Assembly (NCBI GenBank): GCA_012513545.1
Contig: JAAZCB010000509.1
Coordinates: forward strand, 1 to 15,052
DNA from: Clostridiaceae bacterium
GTDB taxonomy: Bacteria > Bacillota_A > Clostridia > Acetivibrionales > Acetivibrionaceae
Direction of reading: 5' to 3'
Length of the DNA stretch: 15,052 nt
A model generated the notes under the pieces. That model saw only the letters and a list, made by a program, of their open reading frames with translations. It had not been told where the DNA came from and ran no database searches. Every line of letters starts with the position of its first letter. Positions within the stretch are counted from its first letter, which is position 1. A program made the translations under genes and the position numbers. Below are positions 9,068 to 15,052 of this stretch, piece by piece.

Positions 9068-10065
9068 ATGGCGAAAAGCTCTAATCAAAAACTCAAAATG
9101 CTTTACCTGATGAAAATACTGCTGGAAAAGACAGATGAAGAGCATACGATAACGCTTAATGATATGATTGCAGAACTTGAACGTTATGATATCACGGCTG
9201 AGCGCAAGTCCATATATGACGACCTCGAAGCTCTGCGACAATATGGCATCGACATTGCTACCAGAAAATCAAAGACCACAGACTATTTTGTTGCCAGTCG
9301 GCTATTTGAACTGCCAGAGCTCAAGCTTCTTGTTGATATTGTACAATCCTCAAAATTCATTACTCATAAAAAAGTAGTGAACTGATAAAGAAAATTGAAA
9401 GCCTCACGAGTGTGCATCAGGCCAGAAAGCTTCAGAGGCAGGTTTACGTGGCAAATAGGGTTAAGACTATGAATGAGCTGATTTACTGTAATGTTGATAC
9501 CTTACATATTGCAATATCTGAAAACCGTCAGATATCTTTCAGGTATTTTGAGTATAACCTTGATAAAAAGAAACAATTCCGGAATTCCGGACAAGCTTAT
9601 ATTGTGAGTCCTTATGCGCTTTCCTGGGTGGACGAAAACTACTATTTAATATCTCATTATCCCAAGAATCCGGAGCTAACACACTTCCGGGTAGACAGAA
9701 TGACAGAAATAAAGCTTCTGGATGAACCGCGCCGGAATTTATCGGATATAATTGGTGAAAAAAGTTTGGATATTGCTGAGTATTCAAAGAAGATATTCAA
9801 TATGTTTAGTGGCGAGGAAGAAACAGTGAAGATTCAGTTTGAACATTCCCTTGTGAATGTTATAATTGATCGCTTTGGCAAAAATGTTTCCCTGGAAAAG
9901 GCAGATGAAAACCATTTTAGTGTAAGAGTCAATGTTGCTATAAGCTCTACTTTCCTTGCATGGGTATTCCAGTTTGGAAATAAGGTTAAGATATTATCCC
10001 CGGAAGGGGTTGTTGAAAAGTACAGGCAAATGCTCCATAGTAGCCTAGAAAACCATATTATTTAA
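9068..10065 (+). pseudogene. WYL-domain transcriptional regulator, frameshifted
   Basis: Two overlapping frames together make a ~330-residue helix-turn-helix/WYL regulator, the usual length. The first part (9068-9385) holds the winged HTH (SIYDDLEALRQYG) and ends at TGA 9383. The second part continues one frame away, from at least SELIKKIESL (just before 9412) to TAA at 10065, and carries the WYL core (SPYALSWVDENYYLISHY, HFRVDRMTEI) and a WCX-like C-terminal domain. The break is at six A at 9368-9373: one more A would restore the frame as ...THKKSSELIKK. A -1 ribosomal slip on AAA AAA G is possible but not required. WYL proteins of the BrxR/CapW type repress defence operons and respond to ligand or phage cues, and this gene lies 48 bases behind vsr. 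The ribosome site GAGGTG is at 9057-9062. A sequencing error in the A run is an alternative. Confidence 0.85.
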
Positions 10066-10387
10066 CTGTCCGTTTTAATGTACAAAACGCATGACAAAAT
10101 TGATTTATGAAAGAATTCAAGGGCGGGATATATGGATTCCTTTTGGCGAGATAAAGTAGTGTTTTGCAAAGAGAAAATCCATGATAGAGAAGAGGCTTGA
10201 AACTGTTTAAGTACGGTTTAGGAAATGTGGGTAATTATAATGGAAATATATGTAGATTGAGATACTGGTGGAAGGTCGTGATTTATGCTTATGGGAGAAA
10301 TATGAAGTGAGGATACAACGATATAATTAAAATTGGATAGCTATTAGTGATAAAAAGAAGATTGAGATAAGTTGTTGGAGGTAAAAT
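10066..10387. other. 322-base region without an intact gene
   Basis: Only very short open frames occur on the + strand, for example 10091-10159 (a 22-residue peptide ending WIPFGEIK) and 10132-10200 (a 22-residue peptide beginning MDSFWRDK). They have a coding look but end quickly, so the stretch may be the remains of a lost gene. It must also carry the transcription signals of the following HNH gene, but I see no convincing -35/-10 pair. There is no hairpin followed by a T run, so no recognisable terminator for the upstream operon. Confidence 0.5.
10071..10089. repeat. Small inverted repeat behind the WYL gene
   Basis: Arms CGTTTT and AAAACG are perfect over six bases with a seven-base spacer. 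It lies six bases after the WYL stop codon. The stem is AT-rich and no T run follows, so it is a poor terminator; it could be an operator-like site or chance. Confidence 0.3.
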
Positions 10388-11140
10388 ATGAGCTTTTCTG
10401 AGTTTGAGTTTAAAACTGCTTTTAGTTTGGCATCACAGATATATTTAGAAATTGTAGATGGAGTAAATGAGTTTTACCCCTCTGATTTTTTTAAAGACAA
10501 ACCTGAATTTTATCAAAAGATATTAACACCTCATAAGCAAACATTGCTACACGATTACATTAATTATATTCACGAATTTGGGATAGATTATGTTATTGAT
10601 AAAACTGGCTATGATGAAATTATTGATGAAGTTATAGGAACGTTGGATAACTATGGTGTTGAGTATGATGAACCAGATCAAGAAGCAGATGATCTTGATG
10701 ATTATTATCAACTTCTAATTGAAAAATATAAAACGTTAACACCCTATATTGTAAATGAGGTTTTTACATTATTATTTAATGATAAAAAACTTATGCGTAC
10801 CTTTAATGAAAATTTAGCGGATGAGATTATTTGTAATTTAAAAAGGAATGATTATCCAGAAGTATTAACTAAAGATGGTGTTATAAAAAGATGTGAATAC
10901 ATACCTACGTGGCTAAAGGATGGTGTATTCTTCCGCGATAAGGGACGATGCCAATTGTGTGGAAAGGACTTAACAAGACTACTTAGCAGTGATAACAAAA
11001 TTCATTATGACCATATCATACCTCTTGAAATGGGAGGAAATAATGATCCAACCAATTTCCAAATATTATGTGAATCATGTAATACGTCAAAACGTGATAG
11101 GCATAGTGGTACTAGGAATTTATTCCAAGTATTTTGGTAA
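10388..11140 (+). CDS. HNH endonuclease
   Basis: A 250-residue protein. The C-terminal ~65 residues form a zinc-dependent HNH nuclease: Cys188-x-x-Cys191, HYDHIIPLEMGG with catalytic His209 preceded by Asp208, Asn219 and Asn223 in NNDPTN, and Cys228-x-x-Cys231. These match the McrA-like/HNH class that cuts double-stranded DNA, often in restriction or phage defence. The first ~170 residues are helical with a strongly acidic patch (93-106) and match nothing I recognise; they may set specificity. The start is supported by GGAGG at 10377-10381, seven bases before ATG. It is clearly more AT-rich than the DISARM genes and is flanked on both sides by gene-free stretches of ~300 bases, so it was probably acquired separately and has its own promoter. 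Confidence 0.88.
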   Translation: MSFSEFEFKTAFSLASQIYLEIVDGVNEFYPSDFFKDKPEFYQKILTPHKQTLLHDYINYIHEFGIDYVIDKTGYDEIIDEVIGTLDNYGVEYDEPDQEADDLDDYYQLLIEKYKTLTPYIVNEVFTLLFNDKKLMRTFNENLADEIICNLKRNDYPEVLTKDGVIKRCEYIPTWLKDGVFFRDKGRCQLCGKDLTRLLSSDNKIHYDHIIPLEMGGNNDPTNFQILCESCNTSKRDRHSGTRNLFQVFW

Positions 11141-11317
11141 GCTGCTTACAAGGTGCTATCTACATGAAAGCATTATAAATATATAGGAACCAAAAAGCAT
11201 GAACAATGATTTCAATTAGTAAACCATATTCCCAGTTCCAAGGTATGAATATTTTGTACGTTATGAACAAAGTACGAGTATGTTGCAGCGTAGTATTTAC
11301 TTCAATGTGTGTTTGCC

Positions 11318-11346
11318 TTGTGTTCAACTCCTTTATTTGGTAAAAT
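11318..11346 (+). promoter_or_regulatory. Possible sigma-A-type promoter, distal
   Basis: TTGTGT (11318-11323) and TAAAAT (11341-11346) are separated by 17 bases; the -10 box matches five of six consensus positions and the -35 box only the TTG. It would serve the Mrr-like gene starting at 11456. Support is by pattern only, in an AT-rich background where chance matches are common. Confidence 0.3.
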
Positions 11347-11392
11347 TTAATAATTAAAAATGTAGAATAAATCCAATTATTGAATGGACAAG

Positions 11393-11420
11393 TTGAATTT
11401 AGAGACCGGTTTACTATAGA
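11393..11420 (+). promoter_or_regulatory. Possible sigma-A-type promoter, proximal
   Basis: TTGAAT (11393-11398) and TATAGA (11415-11420) with a 16-base spacer, each matching four of six consensus positions. It sits about 35 bases before the start codon at 11456, a plausible distance. It competes with the pair at 11318-11346. Confidence 0.3.
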
Positions 11421-11455
11421 TACTTGCTAATTTGAAGAAAAGGATGTGGGGTTAT

Positions 11456-12328
11456 ATGGCAAAACTTACTTTTATAGAAAGAGATTGCTTTGAAAAGCTG
11501 TTTGGAATGGGTTCTGGATATGTTTTGGATTTCTCAAACCGCACTTTTCAGGAATTTATCTATGAGATAATGTCTATTGACATATATGTGAAATATCCTG
11601 ATCTTTCAAAGGCTAAGATACTTAGAGCAATAATGGCTGAATATGATAATGTCTCTATAGGCAAGTTGCTTTTAGAACTTATGAGATATATGCAAGCAAA
11701 AGGAATGATTGCTGACGGGGACAGAGATAGATTTAAGCAATGTGCAGATATAGGAAATAGACTTATTGGCAAATCCACAGCCTTCAAGCAAGCAGCGGCA
11801 ACATCAACCAGCACAACAAAACCTATAACATCCCTTATTGACTATGATAAATACATAAAAGAATTGCAATCCCTGTCAGCCTATGATGACAGTCCACAGT
11901 CACGGGGATTTGCCTTTGAAAAGTATCTCAAAGAGTTCTTTGAAATCAATGGTCTTCAGCCACGGGGTAGCTTTAAGCTTGTAGGTGAGCAGATAGATGG
12001 CAGTTTCATCTTACATAACGAGGTCTATTTACTTGAAGCCAAATGGACAAGCAAGCCTATAGACAAGGCAAATCTTGTGGTTTTTAATGAGAAGGTATCT
12101 TCAAAATCAGGTTTTACTCGGGGACTATACATAAGCTATTCCGGGTATTCTGAGGAGGCTTTAAAGACATTTGCGGTAGGTAGGACAGTAAATGTTGTTC
12201 TTATGACGGTACAGGAGTTGGCAATTGTGCTTTCTCAAAAGAAGGATTTTACAGGGCTCCTATGGGGGAAGGTCCGAGCTCTGGCAGAGGAAGGCGATTT
12301 TAATAAGTCTATTTTTGAAATGAAGTGA
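11456..12328 (+). CDS. Mrr-type restriction endonuclease with AbiJ-like N-terminal domain
   Basis: A 290-residue protein. The C-terminal half is a PD-(D/E)XK nuclease of the Mrr/type IV kind: GFAFEKYL with Glu155, GEQIDGSF with Asp181, LLEAKW with Glu194-Ala-Lys196, and a following strand-helix part (FTRGLYISYSGYSEEAL). The catalytic set is complete. The first ~110 residues (FGMGSGYVLDFSNRTFQEF, then IDIY and SKAKILRA) resemble the N-terminal domains seen in AbiJ-like abortive-infection proteins, from memory. A Thr/Ser-rich linker (~110-125) joins the two. The protein likely cuts modified or foreign DNA, or acts in abortive infection. Upstream in-frame starts at TTG 11432 and ATG 11444 exist; ATG 11456 is preferred because the G-rich GGATGTGGGG lies just before it. 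The broken AlbA_2 gene starts about eight bases after its stop. Confidence 0.82.
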   Translation: MAKLTFIERDCFEKLFGMGSGYVLDFSNRTFQEFIYEIMSIDIYVKYPDLSKAKILRAIMAEYDNVSIGKLLLELMRYMQAKGMIADGDRDRFKQCADIGNRLIGKSTAFKQAAATSTSTTKPITSLIDYDKYIKELQSLSAYDDSPQSRGFAFEKYLKEFFEINGLQPRGSFKLVGEQIDGSFILHNEVYLLEAKWTSKPIDKANLVVFNEKVSSKSGFTRGLYISYSGYSEEALKTFAVGRTVNVVLMTVQELAIVLSQKKDFTGLLWGKVRALAEEGDFNKSIFEMK

Positions 12329-12335
12329 TTAGGTG

Positions 12336-13552
12336 GTGACCTTTATAGATTACGCTTTTATTGAAAAAATAAAATCTTTAATCAACAGTAGCCACGAAGG
12401 TGACTATTGGGATTTTAAACAGGCTTGGTATACTGAGAATGAACGTCTTTTACATGATATACTTTGTTTTGCAAACACAGTACATAACGAGAATTCTATA
12501 TCATAATTGGTATATCTGATACAGGAGAAATGATCGGAGTATCTCAAAAGAATAGGAGAAAGCAAGCCGATATACTTGATATGCTTTCAAATACTGTATT
12601 CGCTGGTGACAACATACCGGAAGTTAGAGTAGATACAATACGGCTAAAAGGTGTAGAAATTGATGTCTTAACAGTTTTGAACTCTTTTAATGTGCCATTT
12701 TATTTAAAAAGCAAGAGTAAAAAATATAATGACATTAAGGAAGGGTATATTTACACAAGGGTTGGCGATAAGAATACCCCAATTAATCAGAATGCAAGCA
12801 TTCATCAGATTGAAATGCTATGGAAGAAAAGGCTTGGATTAACGCAGCCCCCATTAGAGCAGATAGTAGCCCGCTTGGAAAATAAGTCTGAGTGGACTTT
12901 AAATGATGAAACCCATTACAATATCTATAAGCCTGAATTTATGTTGGTAGAGGAATATGACGACGATGAGGATGACAGAAGAAAGGGAGAGTTCTACGTC
13001 TACTCACAATGTAATTCAAAATTCCTATATAAAGGCTTAAAAATAATTTGTAATCAAACAATTTTAAAAGAATTTGAGTTGATTTCTCTTGATAGCGGTA
13101 GGTATAAAACTCCTATACCAACCTGGGGATATGTTTGCCATGATGAATATGGAGTCAACCATAAATGTTCATATAAGTATTTTTTAATGGATAGCATTGA
13201 TTATAAGCTTCAAAACTTTTTCTTTGACCCTGAAAATATGGAAGAAGTCTATGCCAAAGGACGATTTGATTAAGTAATTTTGTACTTTGAAGATAACGAG
13301 GAACGGCTATCTTTTGAGTTTTATGCAGAAAACAGGCAAAGGCTTGTAGAGCAATACATAGAAGAGGCAGATAAAACTTTTTTCCAAATTGACGTGAGAG
13401 ATGAGCATGTAAAGAAAATAGAGAAGCATAGACTTTCAACCGGGTTAGCTTTAAACATATTATTGAAGGAATATCGAGAAATGCTTACTAAAAGTGCTCC
13501 AATGAGTTTAAAAGTAGATGAGGTGGACTTTGAACAAACAGATTATATTTGA
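12336..13552 (+). pseudogene. AlbA_2/Schlafen-like ATP-binding protein, broken twice
   Basis: A single ~405-residue gene can be read across two lesions. The first frame opens at about GTG 12336 (start uncertain) and gives YWDFKQAWYTENERLLHDILCF with the typical AlbA_2 opening, then hits TAA at 12504. The next frame carries on with YIIIGISDTGEMIGVSQ, which needs one extra base near 12494-12496. It runs to an in-frame TAA at 13271-13273, after which the same frame continues as VILYFEDNEERLSFEFYAE to TGA at 13550-13552. AlbA_2 proteins bind nucleic acid or nucleotides and occur in defence islands and regulators. The gene follows the Mrr-like gene by seven bases, so they were probably one operon. 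Two independent lesions, neither in a homopolymer, argue for real decay, not read error. A short protein from ATG 12530 to 13273 could still be made. Confidence 0.82.
13520..13523 (+). promoter_or_regulatory. Ribosome binding site for a TTG start
   Basis: GAGG (within GAGGTGG) is six bases ahead of TTG 13530. The in-frame ATG 13518 overlaps this site and has no Shine-Dalgarno of its own, so the TTG is favoured. The site lies inside the end of the broken AlbA_2 gene. Confidence 0.55.
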
Positions 13553-14051
13553 AAGCAAAGAACAGGTTGATATCCTGAGAGAAAGGATAGTAAACACAAC
13601 AAATGCCAAGTTAAAAGAGTTATGGCAGAGTGGAGAAGGTATAGATTTTCTGAGAAAAGTGAAATTTATGCCATGTGGTTACGACCCTTTATTTGAACAT
13701 GATACAAACTTTATTGAGCAAACCAATCAAACTTTTACATATCTTGTCTGTTTAGAGGCAGTAAGTATACTACTGTTAAAGCATCCTTTACATAGGTTCA
13801 TGGTAAATTTCGGCACGGAATCCGGGTTTGATGTTGTATCCGAGGATGAAAGGATAATTTGTGAGTGCTTTGCAGCAACAACGCCGGACAGTAATAAGAA
13901 GCTGGAACTTGATACACTTAAGGTTTATACAAATAAAACTGCAGATGTAAGATATGTAATCTACTACGTAGCAAATCCTAAAGAAAAACATGTAGAGAAT
14001 ATCAAAAGTAAATATAATGGAGTTGAAATAATTGCTTTAAAAAGCTTATAG
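13530..14051 (+). CDS. Conserved-looking protein of unknown function, possibly nuclease-like
   Basis: A 173-residue soluble protein that I do not recognise by name. It has a helical first half (EQVDILRERI, FLRKVKF), a middle hydrophobic helix (YLVCLEAVSILLL, 71-83), and an alpha/beta second half: GTESGFDVVSEDERIICECFA, then a helix with Lys/Glu, then VRYVIYYVA. Asp101 and Glu112 are spaced like the acidic pair of PD-(D/E)XK folds, but the expected Glu-x-Lys is Glu-Cys-Phe, so an active nuclease is doubtful. The start overlaps the final 23 bases of the AlbA_2 pseudogene, suggesting the two formed one unit with translational coupling. ATG 13518 is the alternative start (177 residues). The frame is intact. 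Its retention while the neighbour decays may mean it works alone, or that decay is recent. Confidence 0.7.
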   Translation: MNKQIIFESKEQVDILRERIVNTTNAKLKELWQSGEGIDFLRKVKFMPCGYDPLFEHDTNFIEQTNQTFTYLVCLEAVSILLLKHPLHRFMVNFGTESGFDVVSEDERIICECFAATTPDSNKKLELDTLKVYTNKTADVRYVIYYVANPKEKHVENIKSKYNGVEIIALKSL

Positions 14052-14130
14052 ATAAGACACCAGAGGCTTGAATGTGGAAATTGTATGGTAAGAAAAAGTG
14101 AGAGCTCATATAGCATGAATGGAGAAGGTC

Positions 14131-15052
14131 ATGAACGATTCGGAATTGAACATTTACAGAGCAATAAAAGCACCTGTACGGACAAAGCTGGAAGAAATAC
14201 TTAAGCTTCTGAAAAAGGATGACTTATTATCCTTTTCTGAAAATTTTGGCATTGCCGGACGCAGCATAATGAATAAAGATAAGCTGGTAAGCGAGCTTTA
14301 CAAGCACTTCTCAAATCCTGGATATTTAGAAGATGCTTTGCTTGTTGCAACCAAAGAGGAGCTTTCGATTTTCGCAAAGCTGCTGGAGACACCTTATTCT
14401 GAAAAAAGCGAAGTTACATACGGAAAACTTCGGTATTTAACGGCAATGGGTGCTGTTTTTCTGTTCCGGCAGGAAAACACCATTTATATGGTTGTGCCGG
14501 AAGAAATTAAGGAATTGTATCAACTAATTGACCAGAAAAGCTTTAACCAAAGGCACAAAAGAATAGACGAGGTTCATCAGTATATTTTAGCTATGACCAA
14601 TCTATATGGAGCTTTTTCTTCAAACCTGCCTTTTGAAGTCTACAATCAGCAAAATGATAAAAAGATGAGCTTTCAGGAGTACACTGACATAACATTCAGG
14701 CTTGAAATGCGGCAGCAGTATTTTTATATTTACCATGGACATATTATCTGCGAGTACTATGAACTTCCTGAAATGGAGGATAAACTGGAACAAATGCTCA
14801 GGGAGAGAAAGGGAAAGCCGTTCTATATCCCGGAAAAAAATGAGCTTTTAAAATATGCCGACAATTGGTATGAATTTGAAACACCTGAATTTATTCTGCT
14901 TAAGAATTTTGTCCATACAAAATTGAACCTTGAAGGGAATAAGGCTGAGAACCTTCTGGATGATATAAGATATTTATGCTCAATGGGAGAATCAATCAAA
15001 GGTATCATGGAAGAGGTGAACAGGCAGGAAGTAGTCTTTGAGGGAATGGACC
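14131..15052 (+). CDS. Protein with Rho-N/SAP-like N-terminus, unknown function (partial)
   Basis: The frame is open from ATG 14131 to the right edge, giving 307 residues with no stop. GGAGAAGG at 14121-14128 precedes the ATG. The first ~75 residues (LEEILKLLKKDDLLSFSENFG, then MNKDKLVSELYKHF) look like the short helical nucleic-acid-binding module of Rho-N/SAP type. The rest alternates helices with aromatic-rich strands and has no catalytic motif that I can see. From memory, similar Firmicutes proteins sometimes carry a C-terminal SEC-C zinc motif, which would lie outside the window. It is 79 bases downstream of the previous gene, the largest spacing in this half apart from the two gene-free stretches, so it may be a separate unit. 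Its base composition is closer to the DISARM half than to the HNH gene. Confidence 0.75.
   Translation, partial: MNDSELNIYRAIKAPVRTKLEEILKLLKKDDLLSFSENFGIAGRSIMNKDKLVSELYKHFSNPGYLEDALLVATKEELSIFAKLLETPYSEKSEVTYGKLRYLTAMGAVFLFRQENTIYMVVPEEIKELYQLIDQKSFNQRHKRIDEVHQYILAMTNLYGAFSSNLPFEVYNQQNDKKMSFQEYTDITFRLEMRQQYFYIYHGHIICEYYELPEMEDKLEQMLRERKGKPFYIPEKNELLKYADNWYEFETPEFILLKNFVHTKLNLEGNKAENLLDDIRYLCSMGESIKGIMEEVNRQEVVFEGMD

Larger units (their letters stand above)
11141..11455. other. 315-base intergenic region
   Basis: AT-rich sequence with no supportable gene on either strand. A frame running from TTG 11432 into the next gene is open but lacks its own ribosome site. Two weak promoter-like pairs are listed separately. 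No terminator hairpin with a T run is seen after the HNH gene. Confidence 0.5.

Noticed and set aside
8912..9241. 109-residue minus-strand open frame across the vsr-WYL junction
   Set aside because: It is antisense to two clear genes and its composition (Phe/Ile/Tyr-rich) is that of the reverse strand of AT-rich coding DNA.
9365..9376. Programmed -1 frameshift in the WYL gene
   Set aside because: The A run could slip, but the zero-frame reading T AAA AAA does not fit the usual two-tRNA heptamer and no downstream stem-loop is evident; mutation or read error is simpler.
10071..10089. Rho-independent terminator of the DISARM operon
   Set aside because: The stem is only six mostly A/T pairs and no run of T follows.
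11141..11431. CRISPR array, tRNA or attachment site in the gap before the Mrr-like gene
   Set aside because: No regularly spaced repeats, no tRNA-like arms and no long direct repeat are visible there.
13155..13439. 94-residue minus-strand open frame over the AlbA_2 stop codon
   Set aside because: It is antisense to sequence that reads as a continuous AlbA_2-family protein; no start signal or family resemblance.

Overview
The window reads as an accessory defence region from a low-to-moderate GC Gram-positive bacterium, most likely a member of the Clostridia. The reasons are the strong AGGAGG-type ribosome sites, occasional GTG/TTG starts, an A/T-rich third codon position, and the closest family resemblances I can recall. 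All genes lie on the + strand.

Bases 1-9019 form one tight operon that I interpret as a DISARM-type anti-phage island. In order it holds the C-terminus of a probable DrmE-like protein (1-519, cut by the window edge), a NERD-nuclease/UvrD-type helicase fusion (534-2279), the SF2 helicase DrmA (2276-5728), the DUF1998-type protein DrmB (5731-7578), a protein with a PUA/EVE-like N-terminal domain (7592-8587), and a Vsr-family endonuclease (8600-9019). Gaps are 14, -4, 2, 13 and 12 bases, so co-transcription is very likely. DrmA and DrmB are the diagnostic DISARM pair. Unusual points are the NERD-helicase next to drmA, the lack of a phospholipase-D protein (DrmC) after drmB, the PUA/EVE-like protein in its place, and the Vsr enzyme. 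Vsr normally accompanies a cytosine-C5 methyltransferase, so a DrmMII-like methylase is predicted just upstream of the window.

Forty-eight bases after vsr lies a WYL-domain transcription regulator (9068-10065), the probable local regulator. It is broken by a one-base frameshift at a run of six A. A 322-base non-coding or decayed stretch follows, then a markedly AT-rich orphan HNH endonuclease (10388-11140) and another 315-base gap with possible promoters.

Bases 11456-14051 look like a second, partly decayed defence module. It holds a protein with an AbiJ-like N-terminus and an Mrr-type PD-(D/E)XK nuclease domain, an AlbA_2/Schlafen-like ATP-binding protein interrupted by a frameshift and an in-frame TAA, and a small unknown protein whose TTG start overlaps the end of the broken gene. 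From 14131 to the right edge runs an incomplete gene with a Rho-N/SAP-like start, which may mark the far side of the island. No tRNA, rRNA, CRISPR array, insertion sequence or convincing terminator was seen.
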